Assembly (NCBI GenBank): GCA_012934845.2
Contig: WNNJ02003018.1
Location: 1 to 64,000, forward strand
Source of the DNA: Pomphorhynchus laevis
Lineage: Eukaryota; Acanthocephala; Palaeacanthocephala; Echinorhynchida; Pomphorhynchidae
Length of the DNA: 64,000 nucleotides
Direction of reading: 5' to 3'
The position numbers and the translations under genes are program-made. Below the pieces are notes generated by a model, which saw nothing but the letters and a program-made list of their open reading frames with translations, had not been told where the DNA came from and did not search any database. Positions 10,263 through 21,687 of this stretch are shown piece by piece (within the stretch, counting starts at the first letter, position 1; each line of letters opens with the position of its first letter).

Positions 10263-12071
10263 TTTTACCATTTTTTAATAGTGACAGCTTAAATACATCT
10301 AAGATAAACATTTGGAAAACTTATATATGTGATAAAATAAAAAATAAAATGAAAATAACAAACAATTATAAAATAAAAGATACAATTATTAAAGATATGT
10401 ATTTAAAATTCACAAAATTAAATAACTATATAATAACCATCGATAAAGATAGTAATTACATTGTCTTCATATTCAAAAGGCTTTATTATGATACACTGAT
10501 AAAAAAAAGTTAATGATTTAAATGTAAACGTAATGATTTTAGTTTAGAAACAATTATTACAAGTCACTGTTCTATAATGGATAAAAAGGATATAAAGGTT
10601 GAATTAGATAATAAAACTATACCTATATTATATTGGAATCCAAAATTACATAAAAATCCAATAAAACCTAGGTTCATATGTAGTGCGTTTAAATGTACAT
10701 TAAAACCACTTTCTGTCTATATGAATAAAATACTTAAAGTAATTAAAGCACATTTTAAAAAATATTGCAAGGTAATCGAAATTAATACTGGTATAAAACA
10801 CTATTTCAGTATTAATTCTACAAAAGAATTTTTAGAACAGACAAAAGGAATAAATTTTCAAAATATAAATACATACGATTTTAGTACCCTTTAGACAAAT
10901 CTAGATTTAGTAGATATTAAAGAAGCGTTAGTAAAATTAATTAACCTTATATTCGGAAAAAGATATACATATATATGTTATAATAATTATAACGCCTATC
11001 TAACAAAAATTAAACCATCAAGTAAATATAAATATATGGATAAAATTGAATTAATAGAATCCTTAAATATTTTGATAAATCAAAATTATTTAAAAGATAT
11101 ACATATATATGTATATGAATGCAATTGCAAAAGTCTTAATTTTGATAAAATAAATGACAGAAAATAAAATTAAGGAAAATAGTAACAAAAGGGTATCACG
11201 CATTTCTAACAAAAATTAAAATCAATAAAATTGAAGGTAGGGACATCTTTATTCAGACAAATAAAAGGTGCTCTCATGGGAGGTACTGGTAGCTGACTTA
11301 TTTTTAAGCTTTATAGAATATGAATTTGTTCATAACTGTTTAAAAAATAAATCCAAATTATATAAAGATATAAAATCTATGTTTCGATGATAAATGTGTA
11401 TTTAACTCTAACAATTTTTATCTAAAGTGGTAAGTTAATTGTTTTTATTTAATAAGCGAACAAATTTATCCAGAAAGCCTAATTCTTAACAAAACCAATA
11501 TTAATGATAAAGAAGGTGTATATCTAGATATGAACATTAAATTAACATTAACTAAAACTACTATTAATTTATATCGTAAAGATGACATATTTTAATTTAC
11601 AAGAAACATCTTTATGCATGAGCATTCATGCATACCATATAATATAAAATATAATACATTAAATAATGAAATTTTAAGAATTGCAACAATTTGTAAGGAT
11701 GTTGGCTTTCTTCAAAATCATTTAAATAATTTAATAGATACATATTTTAAACTGGGTTACTATAAAAATAACATCAAGCAGAAAATAGTAAAATATATAA
11801 ATCAACACAATAATATAAAGAATAAATTTAAACTCTTAAGTGGCAAATTTTTATGGATGGATAATAAATAATATACTTTGTATTATAATAAGATACTAGA
11901 TAGTTTTATCAGAGGAAATACGTCATTAGCATATATTTTCCCCCGCTGCTATGTAGGGTCGGAATAGAAGCCGAAGCTTGATAGCATATTTAATTTTTAA
12001 ATTTTGATTTAGCATTTTTATTAATTTCTAATTTTATAACTTCATTAAATACATAGATTCAATTAGCTGAT
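10262..12071 (+). mobile_element. Second Naiad-like PLE copy, scrambled
   Basis: Plus-strand relative of the element at 6.15-9.2 kb, 5'-truncated at about residue 260 of its ORF. Positions 10577-10894 encode an almost identical RT N-part (NPKLHKNPIKPRFICSAFKC), and 11614-11871 the C-terminus ending KLLSGKFLWMDNK. The middle is damaged by stops, shifts and a patch (about 11117-11157, ECNCKSLNFDKIN) that belongs about 340 codons earlier in the protein. The 3' end is shortened. It lies inside a minus-strand LINE-A. Confidence 0.75.
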
Positions 12072-12440
12072 TGGATTTATCCTCAACGATAAGCTTAATT
12101 GAAAGTCGATTGTCGAAATGGGAGCATAAGAAAACGAGATTATAAACGATAGGAAGAATTGTAGAATTTAATTATATGGAGTAAAGTTCTAAGCAGAGGC
12201 GTCGAGATAGGATACACATAATATTGGATTTATCAGGATTAAGAGAAAGACGAAGGGAAGAAAGATGATTGGAAATTGAGACAAGAAAGTTAGAAGCAGA
12301 ATCATTAATATAATGATTACGATATGCAGGTGAATGAGCATAGATGAGAATGCCATCAGCGTATTGCATAACATAAAATTTAATGTATGAGAATTTGAAG
12401 ACAAGTCACCGATAAGAGAGAAAATATAGTATTGTATATA
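12072..12440 (-). mobile_element. LINE-A RT region (left of PLE copy 2)
   Basis: Minus-strand frames give MQYADGILIYAHSPAYRNHY (RT catalytic region; YADD is changed here to YADG) and LSSLRLSLNPDKSNIMCILS. Both match LINE-A at 37.4-37.6 kb. It is the continuation of 9716-10262, interrupted by the PLE. It ends at about 12440. Confidence 0.7.
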
Positions 12441-12479
12441 GTCTTCAAGTAGAATTAATAAATTAAAATAGTCGTAGTT

Positions 12480-12795
12480 TTCAACGTGATCATAGTTGGT
12501 GACTTAGAACCTTAGATCATGGAAAATTCCTGTGTGCATAGACTGTCGCATCGAGCTCTGAATGTGTGGAACATGTCACCTAAAGAGTTTAAATGCACAA
12601 TTACGATCAAGGAATTCCAAAAATCAGTCAGCAATTAGATTGATCTTCCTGATCGATGCAGCGTTTGAACAACATACCAAGAATCTGTCAGTTTTTATTT
12701 GACTTTTTTGATATGTATATTTTACTGTCGTTCAGTTATCAATGAGCAGACAAAACAGCCGTTGTGGCTAAATCCTTGTGTTGGAATAATAATAA
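12480..12795 (+). mobile_element. LINE-C 3' end
   Basis: A frame with SHRALNVWNMSPKEFKCTIT and IKEFQKSVSN is the C-terminus after RT in LINE-C. The 3' UTR string AGACAAAACAGCCGTTGTGG matches, with changes, the LINE-C 3' end at 18.02 kb read on the other strand. The 5' part is missing. Confidence 0.6.
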
Positions 12796-13235
12796 AATGT
12801 GAAACGGAAAATGTTAGATTAGTAATTAAAAAATATTTTATAGATAAATTGGTATCTATAAATTAAAGTTATAAAATTACCTATAATATTATTAAATATT
12901 ATATATTTATATATTATTATATATTATTAAATATATAATATTTTATTATAGAAAGGAAATAATGTAAAGTCGGGAGAAAATGCTGTATCTTAGGCGATAT
13001 TATTCTTTGGAAATTATATTGCTCACTGAAGTAATATCTTAATCTAGCACAGAAGGAATTGTACACTTCTATATGAAACATTTGCTACCTGGAAGTTTAA
13101 ATTTGTTAAATCAATGCTAACAGGAGTGTACGCCACTCTTAGAGTAAATTTGGGTTCTTATTGTGGAGAAATTAATCTGGGGACACGTTTTTAAGTTACA
13201 GCATTTAAGATCTTATATTTTCAGATTATATGACA
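12796..13235. other. AT-rich stretch with no recognised gene
   Basis: Runs of ATATTA near 12880-12950, then about 290 bases of mixed sequence with no frame or repeat I can assign. Confidence 0.4.
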
Positions 13236-13462
13236 TCTAAACATTCATTTAAATATTTGTTTTTCTGGTAAAATCCATTCGATAAAGAGCTTAAGACAAT
13301 ATTTTCTTTAATTTTTCGACGACGCAGTCGTCCTCAACTCTGATGACCTCAGTTTCTGATGAGGACGACTGCGTCGTCAAAAATTTAAAGAAAAAAGTGT
13401 CTTAAGCTTTTTTCGAATAGATTTCGCTAGAAAACCAAATGTTTATTTTCATTCGAAAGTAA
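13236..13462. repeat. Large foldback of two PLE termini with hammerhead-like cores
   Basis: Two arms of about 105 bases face each other, with the axis near 13346. The inner 20 bases are nearly exact: GACGACGCAGTCGTCCTCA on the left, TGAGGACGACTGCGTCGTC on the right. The outer parts match with some changes (GAGCTTAAGACAATATT against GTGTCTTAAGC). The right arm on the plus strand reads CTGATGAG, stem GACGAC, loop TGC, stem GTCGTC, then AAAA (13356-13388). The left arm on the minus strand has the same stem followed by GAAAAA but has lost the CTGATGA box. Each arm keeps one half of a hammerhead core, so both derive from one ribozyme-bearing terminus. Confidence 0.6.
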
Positions 13463-15000
13463 TTCTATCAGATTCATTTAAATAGATGTCTTTTAATTTA
13501 CTTAATATGTCACGGATTGATATTTTATTTAAATCATTTAATATTATCTTATCTACATTTTTATTTCATACAAAAGATTTAGTAAAATGCAAAAGATCAG
13601 CACTGTGTAAACTCAAAGCATCATGGCTCTTAATATTTGCGCCGATAAGTGCAAATAACATTTATAAATTCAATTTAGAGGCAATCGATATTACCAATGG
13701 GATTTATGGGCTTGGTCAAAATATTCGGGAACTACCGATCTAAAGTAAAGTCGTGATTCAACACATTTCGTACAGAAATGCATGAAAACTTAAAAACAAA
13801 TTAAAATTTTCCACTGGTTCGACTAAAGTATAAAAAATGAATATCTGGTCATCAGTGATCCACATAGGTTGTGATAATATAACAATTTGCTTAATAAATT
13901 GTTAGATATTTCAGTTGGAAGTTGATACTTTCAGCAGAAATAGAACAACATGTGCTTAAATCAAAACTAAAAAACGTTTTGCTAGATTATTGATTACAAT
14001 TTATAAAAGGGTTGCACGTTTTGTCGAACAGTCTATCGAATACGATTTGAATTTTTGTTAATCGGGGATTGTTTTGCCGAAAACGAATTGGATTCAAAGT
14101 GACATAATATTTCAGTACATTAGATTTTATGCCAATAAATCCAAAACCGTCTTCATTAACGCGAAAATAATCAACCAAATTATTGCAATCAAGTAAGAGA
14201 AATCTAAATACATAAGTGAATATTAAACCCATAATCTACTTCCATTTCGAGTAAAACTATATAAAAGTAACTAAGATATGAAATATTTACCTTTGCGTAA
14301 AGTACCAATACTTAGTTTTGTGATAAGATGTCCAGATATCATTAATTGTTGATTTTTTTTATCGAAAAGTAAATTGAAATCGAAAAAGTAGAATTTCATG
14401 CAAATGAAACAGCAACTTACAAATGTTATTTTCAAATGCAATTAAAATGTTTTTACAAAGATGTTGGCTAGTTATACTGTGAATTTGACAAAATTTCAAG
14501 TTGTCCCTACAATATGAAACACAAAGATATCTTCTTGCATTTATTTTAATGGAGATAAACCAAATTATTATCAATAATTTGATAATAACGTGACTCGTGT
14601 ATTGTAACTACTGTAACTCAAATACTCGTGTTTTCTAGTATTTGAGTTAAGTACGAAAAATAAATATCAATTCCCATTTTCATTTTGAAAACAGCTTACG
14701 ATACTACTTCACATCAAAACGTGATCGTTAAGCTATTAAGGTCAAATTTAATTTTGAATTATATTTTGAAAATTAGAATTTAATTTTGAATTATTATCAG
14801 TTTATTCGAAATTAATTTGGACTATTAACTATCTGATATTAGATAATCAAAAATGATATAATTCAATTAAATAATTAAAAATGATAGAATTTAATTAAAT
14901 AATCAAAATGGTATCAAATTTTATTTTAAATTATTATTTTTTAATTTAAATTTAATTGAATTTAAATCTAATTATGTTTAAATTTCGACATATCACAAAT
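13463..15000. other. Unassigned AT-rich region with small open frames
   Basis: Short frames occur at 13486-13743 (plus, 85 codons), 13987-14232 (minus, 81) and 14359-14574 (minus, 71). The 13987-14232 frame (YFRVNEDGFGFIGIKSNVLK) looks somewhat protein-like, and possible splice sites flank it (TATATAG upstream on the minus strand). It could be a host exon, but I recognise no family. From 14590 to 15000 the sequence is A/T-rich with repeated AATTTAATTAAATAATCAAA-type strings and no gene. Confidence 0.25.
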
Positions 15001-15004
15001 TAAC

Positions 15005-15596
15005 ATGATAAAATTGCTAAAAAGCTTGGGCGGTTTATTAATGGACGATTCCTTGGAAGACTCCAAGTTGAATTTTATCAATTCTCAACGTATGTGCTCA
15101 CTTTTGTTACACCCCGAAGTAGACTACTCTCCTGAAAAAATGGGCAAGCTCATAAGGGAACAGAAAGACAAAATATGCAAAAAGAAACTAAATTTGCTTT
15201 CGACCAGTCTAGAGACTTCAAGTTCTCTTATGAATTACCTGACCATCCGAGGATCTTCAACTTGAATGTCAGCGAAGACATTTGACATTTTTAGGCATCA
15301 TCTAAGCATACGCAAATTCCAAGATGCTTTAGCAGTTCGTTAGTCTTGAAATCCACCGAACAAACGAAGGTGCTGCAGCTGTGAGACCGATTTTGCTCTA
15401 AGTTATTGCCCGTCTTGTAATATTATTGGATAAACAATAGTGCGTCATAATACTGTAAGAAATTATCTTGCTAAAATACTGATAAAAGTGTCATCATCAG
15501 TAGATATTGAACCGATCCTACGTCGATTGAATGCTGATTTCAAAATAGCATAGACCACTCAAGCTCGTTTAGATAATTAATAATAATTTATTTATT
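15005..15596 (+). mobile_element. RLE-LINE fragment R0, C-terminal half
   Basis: Frames give FINSQRMCSLLLHPEVDYSP, then RKFQDALAVR, CCSCETDFALSYCPSC and TIVRHNTVRNYLAKIL, followed by VDIEPILRRLN and TQARLDN. This is the order of the C-terminal zinc finger and restriction-like endonuclease of the RLE-LINE family (compare R7 at 46.4-46.95 kb). It has frameshifts and stops. The end is cut by a minus-strand LINE-A at 15598. Confidence 0.7.
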
Positions 15597-15597
15597 T

Positions 15598-17960
15598 AAC
15601 GTGGCAAATGAGTGCCAACTGCACTATTACAAGTCCATAACTAACAAAACCAGCAAAAGTTAATCAGATAAATTTCTTAAATTGTTTGAATAGGATAGAA
15701 TTTGAAGTTTGAAGCACTGCATGAAGGTTGATTGGCGTTTGTGAATGGGCAGATGATTCCACAAGAGAGGAGTAGCCACAAGGAATGAGAGGAACCCAAA
15801 ATAGGTAGAGTATTTTATCGCATGTAAAGACGGGAATTACAGGAACGCAAGAAACAGTAAACATGTCGATAATTATCAAGAAAGGGAACGTTGAGAAAGG
15901 AAGGGGTATGAAAAGTTACAAGGCGGACAGCATTGAGAAGACGAATTTGAACACGACAATAAATTGTAGGCAAATCGAGAGAAGCAATATGATGGGATGT
16001 ATGATCAAATCGACGAAGATGGAGTAGACTCCTGACGGCTGCGTTGACGAAGCGTTGTATGGACAAAATAGTTGATTAAGGTGAGTTGGAAAATAGATTA
16101 AGACAGTAAGCAAGTCTTGATAATATGAGAGAAAATATGAGTCATACAAAAAGGGAAATCGATCAATCTACGAATTTGACGAAGGTTCCGGATAATCAAG
16201 GTAGATGATCGTACTTTATTTCGAACGAAAGGTTTAAGTGAAAGTAGGTTATCAAAATTGAAGCCTAAGAAAACGAGATTAATAACGATAAGAAGAGTTG
16301 TAGAATTTAATGATACGGTGAAAGTTCTAAGCCGAAACGTCGAGGTAGGATCCAAATAATTTGGGATTTACTAGCATTCAGAGAAAGACGAATTGAAGAA
16401 ATATCATTGAAAATTGAGGCAAGGCTGTTGGAAGCAGAAACACTAAGATCATGAATACGATAAGCAGGTGCATGAACTTAGATGGGTGACGTTCGGTGAC
16501 GAGCAATGGCAACAATACCGTCATGATTAAGAGCAGTAGATGTGGAAGGGACAATTGGACGTGCTGATTCAACTAGAGAACAACCAGAGCGACATGGTTA
16601 GCGAATAGCAAAATCGTCATTTTCAGAGTGCCGTAATTTGGTAGGGCTGAGAATATCGATAGATAATTGATCGAAGATATAAAGGAGCAGATCAGCTTCA
16701 TGAAGAATGTAGCGAGTGTTGAAAGGGCTAAGACTAAAAGTACGTTCAGGAGCGAGATCGATTAGCAAAGCAGACTGAGAGAGACTGGACGCTTTCAGAT
16801 TTTTGGCCTCATGAGCACAGCGTGAGAATTTCCGCTGATTTGACGAAATGATATGGATGACTCGTCGTTTGTTTCAAGTCGATGTTTCTCAAAGCGAGTT
16901 GAATTGAGCTAGGCAATATCAAAAGAGAATCGGTTAGCAAAGATACGACAAGTAAATGTACTGGTAAGAAAATTAAAAGGTTGGGATAGTACTGAAGAGA
17001 AATATGAGCTATGTCGGAAAACGATTTTTAAGAGTGGAGGCCTTAGATGATTGGATTTAGTAAATTTGTTTAAACGGATCAAAAATACAAGAGCGATATC
17101 ATTGAAAAGGGATGAATTATAATCAGGAAGAATGTTTGCTCGGATAGACCTGAAAGAAGATACATCATCATCGAGGCGAGACTGTGGAGAAGCATATTCG
17201 GAAAGCTTTAAGTTTGATATGATAATACAGCGATCATGCGAAAGAAAACGTTTACGTAGATGTGGTGGACGGACAGAGCAGGTAGGAGTAGAGGCAGAAG
17301 AGCAGGTTGAAGTGGGAATGACAGGGGTGCTCAATGAAGAATTAAGATATGTTAGTTCATGTGTGAAAGGAGTAGAGTGTTGAATCAATTAATCGGAGAT
17401 GTTACTAGAGATGATTTCGACGGAAGGATGTAAATTATTGAGAAGTGTTACGGGGGAGGTAGAGTAAGGAGTACTAAAGAGAAAAAAGAAGTATAAAAGA
17501 TATTTAGATGATAGAGGAATAGGAAAGATGAGGTACGAGATGAAAATTTTTATCGTTTGATTTGTTAGGATGATGAAGAAGACGAATGGAAGTTTTATCC
17601 ATACTTGAACGAGGAGTGTGTGTGAGATAGAAGTTTCAAGAATGGGAATTTACGATGCGAAGTCGGGTGTTGATGTGAGGAAAACGCCAAAAACAGGATA
17701 GGTCTGAGTTGTTGTTTGTGAGACAGAAGTGGATGAGCAGGAAAGCTGTAAAAGTTTTGGTGATGAACAAAAACCTAATGTAAACGGTTTACTTTGATAC
17801 ACAGAGCGGTCAGATATTTTAACTCGAACAAAGGTCCACGCGTCGCAATCTTTACAATCACATCCAACTTCAAACGGGTATAACCATATATGCATTCCGA
17901 TATGAAAGATGCGTGATTATGAATAGAGAGGATCCAAGATCGAGCTTATTTACACATGAT
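15598..17960 (-). mobile_element. LINE-A deletion derivative
   Basis: Minus strand from the 3' end (AACGTGGCAAATGAGTGCCA) through the ORF2 C-terminus (LVFLGFNFDNLLSLKPFVRN) to about 16480. There it jumps directly into the APE endonuclease region (near 16490, complementary to 35.65 kb), losing about 1.8 kb with most of the RT. ORF1 follows at 17388-16909 (SRLDDDVSSFRSIRANILPD) and an N-terminal Cys piece at 17895-17650 (CDCKDCDAWTFVRVKIS). It is the only LINE-A copy here that shows both ORF1 ends. Confidence 0.7.
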
Positions 17961-17984
17961 CTTTTATCGAGAGATTACGTTCAA

Positions 17985-19130
17985 TTGTAATAAGTTTATT
18001 ATATACAGGGCTTTGACCGAAAAGGCTGTTTTGCCCGTTCATCGTACATTACAACACATGAAACAAACATATCAATTACAACCAAACCAAGGATGAGAAC
18101 TTCCAATGTTGCCTTGATCAGCGTGTCTTATCCAAGTGTTGACCATAGCTTTGAATTGACTCAATGATGACGCAGTCATGATGTCGTGAGACAATGCGTT
18201 CCACAACTTTCTCTCTGCGTGACAATCGCGATACCATTGTCGACCTTCCAATTTATCTTGCGCGTAATGCGATAGAATGACCCCTGCGGCTTTGTCGGAC
18301 ATTCAATTTAACACATTCACTTGGGTAGCCGTAAATCCCTTTTACTATAGACCACATCACAAACAGATTCAGAACGAGTAGTCTGGCTTGCACTGATATC
18401 ATGCCTATTGAAGTTAAACGATCGCTATAACTCATCATTTTACATCCTCGAACGAGCTTGCTGCCACGACGGGCAAAACACTGAGAGATATTGACAAGAA
18501 ACAAGTTTTAATCAGATAAATTATATTCCTTGCTGAACTGCAACGTCTTTCAGTATCCATTCTAGTTTTAAGTGACGATTGCATAAGTATGGCAAGAACC
18601 TGATTGGTCGAAATGATACTATATGTCCCGACACTATACAAGGAAGACACATTGGACCTGCCAAGACGAATGTGTGAGCACTTTGAAATGTTTAACAATA
18701 TCCCAGTATTAACACTCTATGTATAAACCCTGTCAATGTCACGCTGTAAGCGGATATGGTCATCTGCAGATATGACCTCACACCAGATTTTGATGTCGTC
18801 AGCAAACGCTAAACACGGACAATGGAGCTGTGTGAGTAAAATGTTCATAAACATGTTAAACAATAAAGGTCCTAGTACATAATCCTGAGAACTCCAGACG
18901 TAATTAAATGTGGTGAAGATAGGGTCGTACTCTGAAAGATCTGATAGATAGAAAATCTCTAATCCATCCTATAACTAAGCTATTAATGCCATAGCTGGCC
19001 ACTGTTTGAATGAGGAGACTATGGGGAATACGATCAAACGCACGACTAAAATCGAACAGAATAACGTAAACTGCCTTTCCTTGAGACATTGATTCAATCC
19101 AGGCCTCAGAATCTGCAAGTTTTAAATCTG
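17985..19130 (-). mobile_element. LINE-C, RT core to 3' end
   Basis: Reading leftward: QGKAVYVILFDFSRAFDRIP (first RT aspartate), WIRDFLSIRSFRVR, VLGPLLFN, and FADDIKIW (catalytic FADD). Then comes the thumb region with MSYSDRLTSIGM, and a C-terminus ending SLSQFKAMVNTWIRHADQGN. The 3' UTR includes ACGGGCAAAACAGCC. The motifs suggest a CR1-like clade. It is 5'-truncated near 19130 and carries several frame changes. Confidence 0.65.
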
Positions 19131-19488
19131 CAAGTTTTACTATTTTGCGAGCGTAGCGAGCGGAACTGTCAAAAATAATCTGGAACTGACAGGAATAATT
19201 GTATAATTTATTTCTTAGTTTTTAAACTATAAGATAATTTTAATTTATCTCTAATTTTTGTCCCATATATTCATACATCTATAGCGGGATATAATATAAA
19301 TATGAGTCATAGAGTAGCCAAGTTTCGAGGTGTAATCTCGTATATCTTTAATAGACTCAATTTCGAATTGTTGAAACTCTCAGTGATCCAATTAACGACG
19401 ATTTGAAGCCTTGTGCATAAAGCTATATTATCAACACATAATAACGGTATTGACTGTGTATAGTTTCTCCTAGATCCAACATAGATAA
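19131..19488. other. Unassigned stretch
   Basis: No gene recognised. It holds GCGAGCGTAGCGAGCGG near 19150 and A/T-rich sequence. It could be decayed LINE sequence, but no diagnostic motif is visible on either strand. Confidence 0.3.
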
Positions 19489-19560
19489 CATAGCTACTTT
19501 TAAAAATTTGTGTAGAAAGCCATTTTGCCGCACAAAAAAAACAGAAAGTTCATATTTATT

Positions 19561-19593
19561 AAGCTTTCGGTAATCGTCTGTTACCATCGTCAG
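19561..19593 (-). ncRNA. Hammerhead-ribozyme-like motif, left arm
   Basis: Minus strand: CTGACGA (CUGANGA box), extra T, stem GGTAA, loop CAGACGA, stem TTACC (five perfect pairs), GAAA, GCTT. GAAAG-CTT gives a two-pair stem III with T as cleavage base. Same plan as the motif at 3249-3280 but with different stem sequence, so stem pairing is conserved while sequence is not. Confidence 0.55.
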
Positions 19594-19954
19594 AAAATCT
19601 AGAATAAAATAAACATAAACATATATAGGCTATACAACTCAACTCTTGCGAGACCGAATTCGCCAACATACATACAATGGTACGATTTGAAAACACTTTG
19701 AAGATGTGCACAAAAGAGTTCCTACATTTCAAGAAATTTTCAACAGCTCAAGCGTCATTTTCCGAAACACACGTAAAGAAGATCTACAGCTGTTGGAATC
19801 GCTATCAATAAAAGAAATGACTCCTAAGCTTAATGCGAAGGACGAGGGATTCGTTATAACACTTAAGGTGTTTTGAGTCCCAAAATAAATTCACTAATTA
19901 CTTCTACATATCGTCATTATATTCAACTTTTATGTTTATTTTATTCTAGATTTT

Positions 19955-19987
19955 CTGATGATGGTAAGATACGATTACCGAAAGCTT
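19955..19987 (+). ncRNA. Hammerhead-ribozyme-like motif, right arm
   Basis: Plus strand: CTGATGA, extra T, stem GGTAA, loop GATACGA, stem TTACC, GAAA, GCTT. The core box is the textbook CUGAUGA. Upstream TTTATT and downstream AATAAA could form an outer part of stem I around an internal loop. Compared with the left arm only the loop and the free N7 base differ. Confidence 0.6.
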
Positions 19988-20059
19988 AATAAATATGAAC
20001 TTTGCTTTTTTGTACGGCAAAATAACTTTCTACACGAATTTTTAAACTATAGCTACAAC

Positions 20060-20620
20060 AGTGGCAAAAGAGCACGAAGCTCGTACAGATTGGATCAAAA
20101 TACAAAATATGGAATTAAAAAAGTTAAAATTATATACTATTACATTTCGTAGGATTTTTTTTCAGAGAGTAAACTGTAGGGACAGAAACGATTTAACTAG
20201 GGAGCATATTCCATGAATTCACGTTCGATCGACAATAGCAGTAGATCATGTACTCGGTTGATGATGCGTCTTTAAAGTGAGGTGATGACCCCTCAGTCTA
20301 ATGGCGAATGTTGAATATTTTTCTACAAATATGTTCCCTGTGTTCTTTATGTCCTGTGAGAGCCTGCCACACGAACACTAGATCTGATATCCTTATAGAT
20401 TTTTAAAATCTAGGTACACCTAGTGCTGCGAGTCTTGATGTAAATGGAAGCTGGCGAGTGGTAGATGCGAGGTGTGTGGCTTTGTGCAAAATATTTTCAT
20501 ATAGATTAATTTAAAAGCTATTCTGAGGATAGCTTGCAGGATATGCATATAACATCATAGATGAGATGTATGCCATATATATAAAGCTGACAAACAATCC
20601 TAGTTAAACTCCCTATAATT
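20060..20620 (-). mobile_element. LINE-C relative (C2), 3' part
   Basis: The minus strand resembles the copy at 31.38-31.98 kb along its length. Shared points are GAGGTGATG(A/T)CCCCTCA near 20280 and 31610, the AACATGTTCCCT-like string, and the 3' end (GTACGAGCT..GTGCTCTTTTGC). It covers the region after the RT core. Many stops. It abuts a PLE arm on the left. Confidence 0.6.
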
Positions 20621-20689
20621 CGTTGACAATATTATTATATAATAATTATTATATTATATAATATTTAATTTTATTAATTAAATATTATA

Positions 20690-20815
20690 TAATTTTATTC
20701 TAGATTTTCTAATGATTGTAACAGACGATTACCGAAAGCTTAATAAATATGAACTTTCTGTTTTTTTGAGCGGCAAAATGGCTTTCTACACGAATTTTTA
20801 AACTATAGCATGATA
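20690..20815 (+). mobile_element. Third copy of PLE terminus, with decayed hammerhead motif
   Basis: Matches the right arm at 19928-20060: TTTTATTCTAGATTTTCT, then GATTACCGAAAGCTTAATAA, then CTACACGAATTTTTAAACTA. The motif at 20709-20741 has CTAATGA for CTGATGA and one weakened stem base, so it should be dead. Stands alone, without an endonuclease. Confidence 0.65.
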
Positions 20816-20817
20816 GG

Positions 20818-21566
20818 TGTGCCAACCGAAATAGCCTTCTACCTTCAACGACGCCTGATTATATAGACACATCTTTATTTGTCACTCTGGACATGAAATG
20901 TACTGCTTCAAAATGCTCCGTACGAACCCTTGTCAAAGCTCCACGTAGTGTTGATAGAGAGTTCTTTTTGAAAGATTTTATCTGCGGTCAGTGTTCGGTA
21001 GAACGTCTTCACTTGACTAAACAGTCCGTCGATGAGGCCAAGCTTGCTATTTCTGAGGTAAAGAGAGAAATCTGTAATATTCAGGAACAGCTAAAAAATG
21101 CTTGGTTCGTGGATCTTTGGAAAATTCCAAACAATATGGTAATGCGATTAGTATTAATGATGATGTCAGCAATCCGCGTATTCCATCATTTGCAGGTGTT
21201 GTTAGAAGAGAGGTCGCCAGGTCAATATTTGCTACTTCTCATCTTCAAAAAGAACTTCCTCCGTTAAAACTTCTACAGCAATGTGATAGGGAGTCTCGTC
21301 GATCTCAAAACGTCATTATAAGTGGTCTACAGAACTCAGACAGCGATAGAGAACTTGTTGATGAGCTATTTAAGGAATTGGTAGTTAAAGTGCCTTTAGA
21401 TTTAAATGTGAAACTTAAGAGATTTATATCTAGGAAAACTGATATTCCAGCATGGTTACTAGTGACCACAAATGAATCGTATTCTCAATTTATCTTAAGA
21501 AATGCTTACAAATTGAAGAATTCTGCTCGGTTTATAAAAGTGTTTATAAACCCGGATCTTTCCCCC
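20818..21566 (+). mobile_element. LINE-B ORF1, first part
   Basis: Frames give FVTLDMKCTASKCSVRTLVK and FFLKDFICGQCSVERL, a Cys pattern matching YVTLELKCTNSSC and KEFLCGICSASRI in the LINE-B copy at 47.6 kb. After one frame change, 21102-21566 encodes QNVIISGLQNSDSDRELVDE, a nucleic-acid-binding-like domain and VFINPDLSP. ORF1 proteins of APE LINEs bind the element RNA. The ORF is interrupted at 21566 by the Gypsy insertion and resumes at 25487. Confidence 0.7.
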
Positions 21567-21687
21567 TGTGGTATATAGTCAATAATCTCTAATTGACATG
21601 AGTATCTATAACTGTTTTTATAAACTGATTGTTTTCTAGATTGATAAATAAAACCTCTTTGATTTAGACTTCGTTTACATTACGACA
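21567..21687 (+). repeat. Left LTR of the Gypsy element
   Basis: 121 bases, TG...CA ends. The same length as the right LTR and nearly identical to it. The first reading frame starts only about 20 bases after it; I cannot name a primer-binding site. Confidence 0.9.

Larger units (their letters stand above)
19490..20060 (+). mobile_element. PLE remnant with inverted termini and endonuclease tail
   Basis: The left arm (about 19500-19622) and right arm (about 19928-20052) are inverted copies: TTCATATTTATTAAGCTTTC at left, GAAAGCTTAATAAATATGAA at right. Between them, plus strand 19735-19878 encodes FQEIFNSSSVIFRNTRKEDL and LLESLSIKEMTPKLNAKDEG. That is the C-terminal end of a GIY-YIG endonuclease (the ILES..I....P.LN pattern) of a standard Penelope-like element with a C-terminal nuclease. 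The RT is absent. Each arm carries a hammerhead-like motif. Confidence 0.7.

Noticed and set aside
13987-14574. Two host exons on the minus strand
   Set aside because: Possible splice-like sites exist, but frames do not join convincingly and no family is recognised.
15005-15265. Stand-alone 86-codon host gene
   Set aside because: The residues align with the region before the zinc finger of the RLE-LINE family, so it is an element fragment.
19150-19170. GCGAGCGTAGCGAGCGG as a regulatory palindrome
   Set aside because: Single occurrence, no context, no terminus or gene nearby.
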